Part shown: one piece after another, positions 1 through 5,265 of the stretch | How positions within the stretch are numbered: position 1 is the stretch's first letter | How the letters are laid out: every line of letters starts with the position of its first letter | Origin: an uncultured Acidimicrobiales bacterium | Lineage (GTDB): Bacteria; Actinomycetota; Acidimicrobiia; Acidimicrobiales; SZUA-35 | Assembly (NCBI GenBank): GCA_938028175.1 | Contig: CALJAE010000117.1 | Location: forward strand, 1-7,793 | Direction: 5' to 3' | Length of the DNA: 7,793 nucleotides | The notes under the pieces: generated by a model | Seen by the model: the letters and a program-made list of their open reading frames with translations, nothing else | Databases searched by the model: none | Told to the model about the DNA's origin: nothing | Program-made: the position numbers and the translations under genes

Positions 1-253
1 GTTCGATATCACGGAAATAATACGGCAAGTTATCTTCGGTCAAGATGTTAACAAACAGCGCACTTCGAACAACATCTGGAAGAGGGAACTCTTCTGGAGA
101 CCATTCATAGTCTGGCTCGAAGTCTCTACCTCGACTCCAAGGAACAAAGGTATGAGGATGCCATTCCTTAGTTTTTGCTATGTGATTCTCGAGCAGTTTC
201 TCTGCAACTGGCTCGAGTTCGCCTAAAAGATCTAGATCAGCGTTAAGTACCAT
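1..253 (-). CDS. Acyl-ACP desaturase (soluble di-iron family), N-terminal part only
   Basis: Only the first 84 codons are in the window; the gene continues past base 1. I translated it by hand from the ATG at 251-253. The visible protein carries hallmarks of the soluble acyl-ACP desaturase family (FA_desaturase_2, the DesA1/DesA2 type of actinobacteria): KEWHPHTFVPWSRGRDF at residues 29-45 and VRSALFVNILTEDNLPYYFR at 62-81. The Glu in TEDNLPYY (residue 73) aligns with the first iron-ligand Glu of plant stearoyl-ACP desaturase. Family members put a double bond into an ACP-bound acyl chain in the cytoplasm, using O2 and reduced ferredoxin. A GGGAG ribosome-binding site lies 2 bases before the ATG. 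A 54-bp gap with two palindromes separates it from the preceding gene, so it probably has its own regulated promoter. The family call is firm; chain length and bond position cannot be told from this fragment. Confidence 0.9.
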   Translation of the reverse strand, partial: MVLNADLDLLGELEPVAEKLLENHIAKTKEWHPHTFVPWSRGRDFEPDYEWSPEEFPLPDVVRSALFVNILTEDNLPYYFRDIE

Positions 254-261
254 ACTCCCAG

Positions 262-281
262 CCTACCTACCGGTAGGTAGG
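262..281. promoter_or_regulatory. Perfect 20-bp palindrome, candidate TetR-type operator for the desaturase gene
   Basis: The sequence CCTACCTACCGGTAGGTAGG is identical to its reverse complement over all 20 bases, with no spacer. It ends 8 bases before the desaturase start codon and abuts its GGGAG ribosome-binding site. Length, spacer-free symmetry and a CCGG centre are typical of TetR-family repressor sites, and fatty-acid desaturase genes are often controlled by such repressors. No regulator gene is visible in the window. It could instead act as an mRNA hairpin masking the ribosome-binding site. Confidence 0.7.
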
Positions 282-283
282 GA

Positions 284-296
284 GCCAAGTATTGGC
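284..296. promoter_or_regulatory. Short inverted repeat beside the desaturase operator
   Basis: GCCAA at 284-288 and TTGGC at 292-296 form 5-bp arms around a 3-base centre, two bases from the 20-bp palindrome. On the minus strand a run of seven T (297-303) comes before it, so it is not a terminator for the upstream gene. The minus-strand reading AATACT (288-293) inside it could be a weak -10 element for the desaturase, which would place the transcription start at the edge of the 20-bp palindrome. This promoter reading is inference. Confidence 0.35.
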
Positions 297-307
297 AAAA
301 AAAGCTA

Positions 308-886
308 CTAAATAGTGAGCGAACGACCGGCCGGGCCAGTAGCGAGGCCAGCCAACCTTTCGTAAGTACTGTAGTAGCGAGTAAGAGGTTGGCCATCTGA
401 AAGACGTTGCAAATGGCTACAAAGACGATCGAGACACATATTTCTAGCCAAGTTATAAGGTGCTAGATCCTCCCTGCCCAAAGGATCTTCTAACAGTAAG
501 CGGACCCGGTTTAGCCGCCTGGCAGCCAGTTGCCTTACGTCATCTGGGTGCACATACAGAGGTCCTTTGTCTCCGGATTGTTTTCGACGCAGGGCCATAT
601 CGTAAACAACCTCAGACCGGGACCTTAGCTCGATCATTTGATGCCCATACCGATCTGCCATTCTCTCAGTGTGTGACAACGCCGAGGTAATCGCAGGCAA
701 CACTGAGGCGTAAAGGATCATCACATCCCCCGGGCCAGGTTCTACCAGCCGACTAGTACCCATAGCGTCGACAAGCCCAACACGGGTTACATCATCAATG
801 AGTTGTTCAAGTGACTGCTTAATCTTCGGTAGATTCTCTTTTGCAAGATTTATCTGCCACTGCCTGTACACCAACTTAACCGCCAT
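308..886 (-). CDS. Hypothetical protein, 192 aa, no recognised family
   Basis: The frame runs from the ATG at 884-886 to a TAG at 308-310. It starts 30 bases after the dut stop, so it is probably cotranscribed with dut. A weak GGCAGGG lies just before the ATG. I do not recognise the protein. It appears soluble, with no signal peptide or membrane segment, and is likely mostly helical. An amphipathic N-terminal stretch (about residues 12-37) is followed by PGPGD at 50-54. A basic, leucine-rich C-terminal half follows, with DDVRQLAARRLNRVRLLLEDP at about 115-135 and two cysteines near residues 150-156. The C-terminus (GPAGRSLTI) looks disordered. Nothing resembles a TetR helix-turn-helix, so I would not call it the regulator of the neighbouring operator. 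Normal codon use over the whole length and tight packing between neighbours support a real gene. Function unknown. Confidence 0.7.
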   Translation of the reverse strand: MAVKLVYRQWQINLAKENLPKIKQSLEQLIDDVTRVGLVDAMGTSRLVEPGPGDVMILYASVLPAITSALSHTERMADRYGHQMIELRSRSEVVYDMALRRKQSGDKGPLYVHPDDVRQLAARRLNRVRLLLEDPLGREDLAPYNLARNMCLDRLCSHLQRLSDGQPLTRYYSTYERLAGLATGPAGRSLTI

Positions 887-916
887 GCCCTGCCAGACTA
901 TCTACAGAACTTTGCC

Positions 917-1369
917 TTACGCTACCCCGCTAGACCCAAAGCCAGCTTCACCGCGGTCATCTATCCCTTCAGGGAGCTCATCGGTTGCTAGAAATGAAAC
1001 CTTGTCCAAGCCAATTATCATTAGCTGGGCAATACGATCGCCTGCTTCAACAGCGAAATCAGAATCAGAAGTGTTATAAAGAATAATTCTGAGCTCGCCA
1101 CGGTAGCCAGAGTCAATCAAGCCCGGCGAGTTAAGCAATGTGATGCCGTGCTTAGCGGCCAGACCACTACGAGGTAGAACCAGTCCACAGGCAGTCGGCG
1201 GAATAGCTACAGCAAGCCCAGTGCCTACCATTGCATATGACCCGGCAGGGATCTTTGCTGGCTCTACTGCTCGAAGGTCTGCAGCTGCGTCACCAGCCCT
1301 CATTGGTTGCGGAGCCACTGCCCCAGAATTAGGATCGAGAACTTTAACTGGTACTTCTATCACGGTCAC
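917..1369 (-). CDS. dut: Deoxyuridine 5'-triphosphate nucleotidohydrolase (dUTPase)
   Basis: This is a trimeric-type dUTPase, which hydrolyses dUTP to dUMP and pyrophosphate in the cytoplasm, keeping uracil out of DNA and feeding dTMP synthesis. All five family motifs are visible in order: I, AGDAAADLRA at residues 25-34; II, PRSGLAAK at 66-73; III, PGLIDSGYRGEL at 82-93, with catalytic Asp86; IV, AVEAGDRIAQLMI at about 106-118; V, RGEAGFGSSG at 139-148. Motif V has Ala where most members have a second Gly, a mild change. The length of about 150 residues is normal. The start at 1369 is a GTG. A second GTG two codons later (1361-1363) is placed better, 8 bases after AGGA, whereas the first is only 2 bases from it, so the real start may be 1363. 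It is divergent from orn and is followed after 30 bp by the unknown 192-aa gene. Confidence 0.95.
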   Translation of the reverse strand: MTVIEVPVKVLDPNSGAVAPQPMRAGDAAADLRAVEPAKIPAGSYAMVGTGLAVAIPPTACGLVLPRSGLAAKHGITLLNSPGLIDSGYRGELRIILYNTSDSDFAVEAGDRIAQLMIIGLDKVSFLATDELPEGIDDRGEAGFGSSGVA

Positions 1370-1418
1370 GATCCTAGCTGGAGCTCGACTGACTATGAAC
1401 TCAGATCCTGACTTTCAT

Positions 1419-1474
1419 CCACGTTGGCGATTGGGGGCACAACCCAGAATCAGGGCTTACGGCCACGTTGGCGA
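1419..1474. repeat. Two copies of a 12-bp direct repeat in the dut/orn control region
   Basis: CCACGTTGGCGA occurs at 1419-1430 and again at 1463-1474, start points 44 bp apart, inside the 119-bp stretch between the dut start and the orn start. The core GCCA-CGT-TGGC of the second copy is itself a short inverted repeat; the first copy has TCCA in place of GCCA. Spacing near four helical turns would suit a regulator bound twice on the same face. Role unproven. Confidence 0.45.
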
Positions 1475-1488
1475 CCAGAGAGGCTAGG

Positions 1489-2040
1489 ATGAAGCTCTTG
1501 CTTGCTTGGATTGACCTAGAAATGACGGGCCTAGACCCCGACAAAGACGTAATCGTAGAGATTGCATCGATCGTGACAGACGACAACCTCGAAATTGTCG
1601 CTACTGGGCCTGAGTTGGTAATGAGCGCTGATCAAGCGCTGCTTGACGGCATGGACCAAATTGTCGTTGATATGCACAATAAGTCTGGCCTAATAGATCG
1701 AATCAAAGAATCTGAGCTAACTATTGCAGAGGCCGAGAAACAAACGCTCGACTTCTTTAAGGAACACATTAAGCAGGAAAGAACTGTCCCTCTTTGTGGT
1801 AACTCGATTGGAATGGACCGCCGCTTCTTGGCTAAGCAGATGCCAACAGTCGAGAACTTTCTTCACTACAGATCAGTAGATGTCTCAACTCTAAAAGAAC
1901 TTGCTCGACGCTGGTATCCAGAAGCCCTAAACAAAGCTCCTCGCAAAGAAGCTGATCACAGAGCTTTAGCCGACATTACTGAAAGCATCAAAGAACTACA
2001 GTTTTACCGAACCGTTTTGTTCAAAGATACAAAGGCCTAA
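1489..2040 (+). CDS. orn: Oligoribonuclease (DEDDh 3'-5' exoribonuclease)
   Basis: Orn degrades the 2-5 nt RNA left by other nucleases to mononucleotides, including pGpG from cyclic-di-GMP breakdown, in the cytoplasm. The five DEDDh catalytic residues are visible: Asp9 and Glu11 in WIDLEMTGLDP, Asp110 in GNSIGMDRRFL, and His157 and Asp162 in DHRALADITESI. These lie within a few positions of those in E. coli Orn. DVSTLKELARRWYPE (about 129-143) is also a family signature. The start is the ATG at 1489, giving 183 aa. It lies 5 bases after AGAGAGG (1477-1483) and yields the usual N-terminus, MKLLLAWIDLEM. An in-frame TTG at 1468 would add seven untypical residues and overlap the direct repeat. 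Orn is usual in actinobacteria and proteobacteria. The stop codon overlaps the first copy of the downstream 17-bp repeat. Confidence 0.96.
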   Translation: MKLLLAWIDLEMTGLDPDKDVIVEIASIVTDDNLEIVATGPELVMSADQALLDGMDQIVVDMHNKSGLIDRIKESELTIAEAEKQTLDFFKEHIKQERTVPLCGNSIGMDRRFLAKQMPTVENFLHYRSVDVSTLKELARRWYPEALNKAPRKEADHRALADITESIKELQFYRTVLFKDTKA

Positions 2041-2130
2041 AAAGAGTTTGACCCCGCCGCTCGCTACACTCGCTTACCGAGTTTGCTTCGCAAACATCGC
2101 ACAACTACAGCCCAAAAAGAGTTTGACCCC
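2039..2130. repeat. Intergenic repeat unit: paired 17-bp direct repeats around hairpins
   Basis: AAAAAGAGTTTGACCCC is present exactly at 2039-2055 and 2114-2130, with 75 bp between start points. The 58 bp between them contain GTTTGC-TTC-GCAAAC (2081-2095), a 6-bp-stem hairpin, and the overlapping CTCG-CTTAC-CGAG (2069-2081). GAGTTTG also occurs a third time at 2079-2085. Read on the minus strand, each copy begins GGGGTCAAACTC, which resembles from memory the GGGGTCAGA-type sequences seen in some REP families. The arrangement fits a REP or MITE-like element without a transposase. The hairpins lack a following T-run, so an ordinary terminator is not supported. Confidence 0.5.
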
Positions 2131-2186
2131 TGCCCGATCTGGACAGAGGCCAAAAACCCCGCACTCTCTAAGCCCACCCCAGAGAT

Positions 2187-2870
2187 TTAGGCTGTGAAAG
2201 AAGTCTCAGCTGTAGCTTTGCTTCGAGAACCTCGGCGCTTTCCAAAGCCTTCAGAGAAGTCCTTGCCTTCAATTTGCTGAGTTAACGCTGCTGCTCTATC
2301 TTCATCGATATCGCCAGCTTCTAGCGCTGATGCAACGTTGTCAAGCATTAGTTCTCGAGCAGTCTCGAAGTCCTCAGCCTGGATAGCTTCACGGATTTGT
2401 TGTTTGTTCTCTCCACCAAACTTCGCAGCTTTACCAAACCGTGAACGCTTCTCACGAACACTGTTTACCTTCTCGGTAACACTCTCTGTGAGTTCTTCAG
2501 TTGTCTTGTCCAGCTCACGATCGTTTTCTTCAGCTAGTTCTTCGATCTGTGAAACGATAGCTCCAACTAGTGCATCTTCTGAAACACCTTGCGCTTCAGC
2601 GATCTCTGCAAGAGTCAGACCTTCTTGGCGACCCTCTTTTACGACGTCTGCATCAAGTCCTAGTTCTTCAAGAACTTCACCCTTAGCAGCACGTAAGTTG
2701 CCACGCTTCTCGCCTCGATCTTGTGAAGACTCTTCGGTTGATTCTTCGGTGACATCTGCATCTGCAACTTGTGCCGATGCGATACCTGGACCGAACGCTG
2801 CGCCAACACCAATTGCTGTCGCTATACCTAGAGTTCCTAGTCCGAGCTTGCTTGCCTTTGCCTTGTCCAT
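2187..2870 (-). CDS. Secreted acidic, cysteine-free helical protein of unknown function
   Basis: The protein has 227 aa. Residues 1-33 form a signal peptide: Lys-containing n-region, hydrophobic stretch LGTLGIATAIGVGAAFGPGI, and a likely cut after ASA at residue 33. The mature part opens with a Glu/Asp/Ser-rich linker (about 36-55). A helical module follows at about 66-112, with VLEELGLDADVVKEG and GLTLAEIAEAQGVSEDALV. This sequence type recurs in secreted actinobacterial and firmicute hypothetical proteins, but I cannot assign a family with certainty. Residues 113-140 are strongly charged and could form a coiled coil; 155-200 look like two more helices; the tail (210-220) is basic. There is no cysteine and no catalytic motif. 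AAGGAGA lies just before the ATG at 2868-2870. An upstream hairpin (2882-2902) suggests control of its leader. A structural, envelope-associated or stress role is possible but not shown. Confidence 0.85.
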   Translation of the reverse strand: MDKAKASKLGLGTLGIATAIGVGAAFGPGIASAQVADADVTEESTEESSQDRGEKRGNLRAAKGEVLEELGLDADVVKEGRQEGLTLAEIAEAQGVSEDALVGAIVSQIEELAEENDRELDKTTEELTESVTEKVNSVREKRSRFGKAAKFGGENKQQIREAIQAEDFETARELMLDNVASALEAGDIDEDRAAALTQQIEGKDFSEGFGKRRGSRSKATAETSFTA

Positions 2871-2881
2871 GATTTCTCCTT

Positions 2882-2902
2882 GTTGTGTTATTGGGACACA
2901 AC
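2882..2902 (-). promoter_or_regulatory. Inverted repeat in the leader of the secreted-protein gene
   Basis: GTTGTGT (2882-2888) and ACACAAC (2896-2902) are perfect 7-bp arms around a 7-base loop. The element is immediately upstream of the AAGGAGA ribosome-binding site (2875-2881) of the gene starting at 2870. It could be an operator, or an RNA stem-loop adjoining the ribosome-binding site. No convincing -10/-35 pair was found near it. Confidence 0.4.
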
Positions 2903-2963
2903 TATCATCGCCTTCTACTGTTATGAGTATCGCACGCCTTTGTTAAGCCCTTATTAAAGATTT

Positions 2964-3695
2964 CTAGTCTTTTTGGACTACCGCAGCCGCCGCTTGTTCC
3001 ATTTTATGCCAAAAAACTAGCTTATTTTGGTCGCCATCAGCTGTTACAGAGGCTCTAACCTCGTCTGTTATTGGGACACCTGAATAGAAATCAATAATTG
3101 CCGAGAAGCTTCCTGCGAGCCAACCTTGGCTTAATTGCTCGATCAACGCCCCGTAAGCTGCGTTATTCATATGTCCGAAGACATCGAAATCTGATACTCG
3201 AGTTAAGAACTTATGGGTTTGATCAACAGAATGATCGATATCAAGTAGCTTTGAAGCTCTGACCTTGCGACCCGCAGCGGACTCTCCAAAGACCTCAAGA
3301 AAGTCGCTACTCAATTTTTTAGGCTTATGAGTGACGGGATCCAGACATATCCACATCACAGCCAATTCATATTCAGAACCTTGATCTCCTCGGATCTCAA
3401 TTCGTCTCTCGGCCCATCTAGAACCCAGCCCACTACAAGCTGTCCTCATATTAAGAGACTCACCATATATTGCTGGCTTAGAGCATTTCGCTACTACGGA
3501 GCGAACTACCCAGTTACTATCGGCGGCAATATCTGCAGACGTTGTGTCATCGTCAGACAAATCTTGTGCAAATCGAAGCAAAGCATCAAGCCTCATTCTG
3601 CCCGTTTCGTTGCAGTCTCCTAGCCTTACTTTACGGATCTCACCAAAAACTCGCCCTGTTTCAGGGAAGCTTGGAAGTTCTGGCATAACGATCAC
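2964..3695 (-). CDS. Acyl-ACP thioesterase, FatA-like double-hotdog protein
   Basis: The 243-aa protein has two hotdog halves, as in the Acyl-ACP_TE family (PF01643). The first half (about 15-135) begins VRLGDCNETGRMRLDALLRFAQD and contains GSRWAERR at 91-98. The second half (about 161-240) contains DFDVFGHMNNAAY at 169-181. The family hydrolyses acyl-ACP to release free fatty acids in the cytoplasm. The plant enzymes use Asp, Asn and His in the motif DxNxH; here Asp171 and His175 are kept but Phe173 replaces the Asn, so the mechanism or substrate may differ. The start is uncertain: a GTG at 3695 gives MIVMPELP, and an in-frame ATG at 3684-3686 would remove three residues. Neither has a clear Shine-Dalgarno, so a leaderless or near-leaderless message is possible. 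It lies upstream of the secreted-protein gene on the same strand (93-bp gap) and is divergent from the tlpA-like gene. Confidence 0.85.
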   Translation of the reverse strand: MIVMPELPSFPETGRVFGEIRKVRLGDCNETGRMRLDALLRFAQDLSDDDTTSADIAADSNWVVRSVVAKCSKPAIYGESLNMRTACSGLGSRWAERRIEIRGDQGSEYELAVMWICLDPVTHKPKKLSSDFLEVFGESAAGRKVRASKLLDIDHSVDQTHKFLTRVSDFDVFGHMNNAAYGALIEQLSQGWLAGSFSAIIDFYSGVPITDEVRASVTADGDQNKLVFWHKMEQAAAAVVQKD

Positions 3696-3717
3696 AGCTA
3701 TAAAGCCTATATGCAGT

Positions 3718-3754
3718 GATTTCTTATTGGGAAAATTTCTAAATATAAGGAATC
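3718..3754. promoter_or_regulatory. Nested imperfect dyad in a divergent promoter region
   Basis: GATTTCTTAT (3718-3727) and ATAAGGAATC (3745-3754) are inverted arms matching at 9 of 10 positions. Within the 17-base centre, GAAA-A-TTTC (3731-3739) is a second inverted repeat whose centre is within one base of the outer one. The element is the main structure in the 91-bp gap between the divergent thioesterase and tlpA-like genes, so it could control both. Its function is inferred from symmetry and position only. Confidence 0.4.
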
Positions 3755-3774
3755 TTCACCACCATGAGGGTTGT

Positions 3775-3780
3775 TAACAT
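3775..3780 (+). promoter_or_regulatory. Candidate -10 element for a leaderless tlpA-like transcript
   Basis: TAACAT fits the actinobacterial -10 pattern TANNNT and ends 6 bases before the ATG at 3787, so transcription could begin at the start codon itself. The only purine-rich run nearby, GAGGG (3766-3770), is 16 bases from the ATG, too far for normal initiation. No clear -35 is visible. Confidence 0.35.
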
Positions 3781-3786
3781 CATGGT

Positions 3787-4368
3787 ATGGAAGGCGAAGA
3801 ATCAACAATTATCCCTGCCCCTGGAGACGGCAAATCAGCCGTTTCTGTATGGGCGGCCCGAGTTGTCTTCGTCGTTTTAGGTCTATCTGTACTAGCGCTC
3901 GGCGCAGCAATACTTCTTCCTGGTAACTCCGACGGCGAGACCACAGCTTTCGGCACCACATTTGACACCCCAGTTCAAACCGAAGACGGGCAAGACACAA
4001 CATTCGGCGAAGTCCTCGCTGACCAGCCCCGAGTTATCAACTTCTACGCATCCTGGTGTGGCCCATGTAGAGCCGAGCTACCAGACTTTGATGAGGTTAG
4101 CCTGCGTGTCGAAGACCAAGTTCAATTTGTTGGTATAAACGTCGACTCAACTGAGACAACCTGGTTGAGCTTCAACCAAGAAATACCCGTTTCTTACGAT
4201 ACGTTCTTCCAACCAAATAGTGAGATTCGTAGAGCCATCGGCTCGAGCGCTATGCCAACCACCCTGTTTGTGTCTGCCGACGGTGAGCTACTAAGGACTC
4301 ATTCGGGCATTCTTGATGATGATTCTCTAATACAAATACTTGAAGAAGAATTCGGAGCAGAGGTATAA
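3787..4368 (+). CDS. Membrane-anchored TlpA/ResA-like thiol-disulfide oxidoreductase
   Basis: The 193-aa protein has a short cytoplasmic N-terminus, one membrane segment (about 21-44) and a thioredoxin fold outside the membrane. The redox motif is WCGPC, with Cys91 and Cys94 in NFYASWCGPCRAELPDF. The cis-proline is Pro157 in AMPTTLFV. These mark the TlpA/ResA/CcmG group (Redoxin or AhpC-TSA type), which keeps protein thiols reduced on the outer face of the membrane, for apo-cytochrome c or for oxidase copper ligands. The ATG at 3787 is the first start after an in-frame stop at 3775. The gene precedes ccdA by only 3 bp, so the two form an operon, with CcdA probably supplying electrons to this protein. 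The nearby oxidase assembly genes support a role in respiratory-chain maturation, although the exact substrate cannot be read from sequence. Confidence 0.92.
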   Translation: MEGEESTIIPAPGDGKSAVSVWAARVVFVVLGLSVLALGAAILLPGNSDGETTAFGTTFDTPVQTEDGQDTTFGEVLADQPRVINFYASWCGPCRAELPDFDEVSLRVEDQVQFVGINVDSTETTWLSFNQEIPVSYDTFFQPNSEIRRAIGSSAMPTTLFVSADGELLRTHSGILDDDSLIQILEEEFGAEV

Positions 4369-4371
4369 ACA

Positions 4372-5265
4372 ATGGAAGTATTCAGCGCAGCGGCATTGGC
4401 AGCAGGGTTCTTATTCTTATTGAACCCATGTAGTTTCGCTCTCTTACCGAGCTATCTAGGCGTATTTCTAAACATAAGCCAAGACGACGCTCAGCGTAGT
4501 GTCTGGCACAGCATTAGTAAGGCTCAAGTTGTCTCTCTGATGATGTCAGCCGGAATGCTGGCAGTATTCTTGCCAGTAGCGTTCTCTTTTCAAGGTATTA
4601 ACGCCTGGCTCGGTGATGCTAGAGCGTGGATTAGCGTTGTACTAGGACTCGGCTTGGCCGCTCTAGGAATCGCAATGCTAAGTGGTTTTAACCTCAACAT
4701 CAAGCTTCCAAAAATCAAGACTGGGGAGACCAGAACAACCTTTGCTGGTATGTTCGCCTACGGCGCAACTTATGCCATCGCCGCAATGGGCTGCTCGCTC
4801 CCAATCCTGCTAGTCGGGCTTCGAGCAGCACCTGGTGCCAGCTTTGGAGTTCAGCTGGGCACGGCACTATCTTTCGCTGCAGGCATGGTCGCTGCATTAA
4901 TCACTCTGACTGTTGCCGTCGCTACTGGTGCTAGCTCAGTTGTAGGCGTATTCCGCAAGATCATGACACGTATGAATCTGATAACTGGTTTAATCCTGAT
5001 CCCAGCTGGCCTGTATTTGGCCTACTTTGGCTGGTGGGAGCTAGATCCGATCAATCGCCCTAGAGGCCCAATTATTATTCAGGAATTCATAGACGGCGAA
5101 GTTGTGACTTGGATGCGCACAGAAGTAGCCGGTATCGGCATTAGTCGAGCCGCTCTGCTGGGCATTATTTTCCTAGTGCTTAATGTCTCGCTAGCGGCAC
5201 TTGGCTGGCTGAAGCGACCAAACGCTGAAGGTCAGTCAACTGACGTTAAGGCCACAACCGCTTAA
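4372..5265 (+). CDS. ccdA: CcdA-type cytochrome c biogenesis transmembrane protein
   Basis: The 297-aa membrane protein belongs to the DsbD/CcdA transmembrane family, which passes electrons from cytoplasmic thioredoxin across the membrane to extracytoplasmic thiol proteins. The first redox Cys is Cys20 in LNPCSFALLPSYL, the family signature near the N-terminus. The partner is Cys141 in AIAAMGCSLPILLVGL. About six core membrane segments are visible, at roughly 5-32, 50-72, 86-106, 125-150, 161-190 and 202-221. A further one at 257-280 follows a polar loop containing PINRPRGPIII, making this longer than minimal CcdA proteins (about 220-240 aa). The ATG is 3 bp after the stop of the thioredoxin-like gene, with GAGG just before that stop. 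The last 20 bases, including the stop, overlap the 3' end of convergent pdxH. Confidence 0.93.
   Translation: MEVFSAAALAAGFLFLLNPCSFALLPSYLGVFLNISQDDAQRSVWHSISKAQVVSLMMSAGMLAVFLPVAFSFQGINAWLGDARAWISVVLGLGLAALGIAMLSGFNLNIKLPKIKTGETRTTFAGMFAYGATYAIAAMGCSLPILLVGLRAAPGASFGVQLGTALSFAAGMVAALITLTVAVATGASSVVGVFRKIMTRMNLITGLILIPAGLYLAYFGWWELDPINRPRGPIIIQEFIDGEVVTWMRTEVAGIGISRAALLGIIFLVLNVSLAALGWLKRPNAEGQSTDVKATTA

Noticed and set aside
460..1487. Several plus-strand open frames across the dut and unknown-gene region
   Set aside because: They lie antisense to dut and its neighbour, have no recognisable domains and no ribosome-binding sites.
1468..1488. In-frame TTG start for orn at 1468, adding seven residues
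   Set aside because: The ATG at 1489 has a purine-rich site (AGAGAGG) at proper spacing and gives the conserved Orn N-terminus; the added residues are untypical and lie over the direct repeat.
2146..2186. Possible terminator on the minus strand after the secreted-protein gene (TCTCT/AGAGA arms, then GCGGGGTTTTT)
   Set aside because: The stem is only 5 bp with an 11-base loop, and the T-run is separated from it by several bases, so it does not fit an intrinsic terminator well.
2338..2946. Long open frame on the plus strand (about 200 codons, Ser-rich) opposite the secreted-protein gene
   Set aside because: It is the mirror of Glu/Asp-rich codons of the minus-strand gene, has no plausible domain, and lacks a ribosome-binding site; the minus-strand frame has a signal peptide and a strong site.
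2886..3079. 14-bp exact repeat TGTTATTGGGACAC at 2886-2899 and 3066-3079
   Set aside because: One copy encodes ordinary thioesterase residues (VPIT) and the other is in the leader hairpin. A single 14-mer match in about 8 kb is unusual but compatible with chance, and no wider similarity surrounds it.
3764..3880. Short upstream frame beginning ATGAGGGTTGTTAACATC and overlapping the tlpA-like start in another frame
   Set aside because: Only about 38 codons, no ribosome-binding site at its ATG, and no sign of conservation; it overlaps a well-supported gene.
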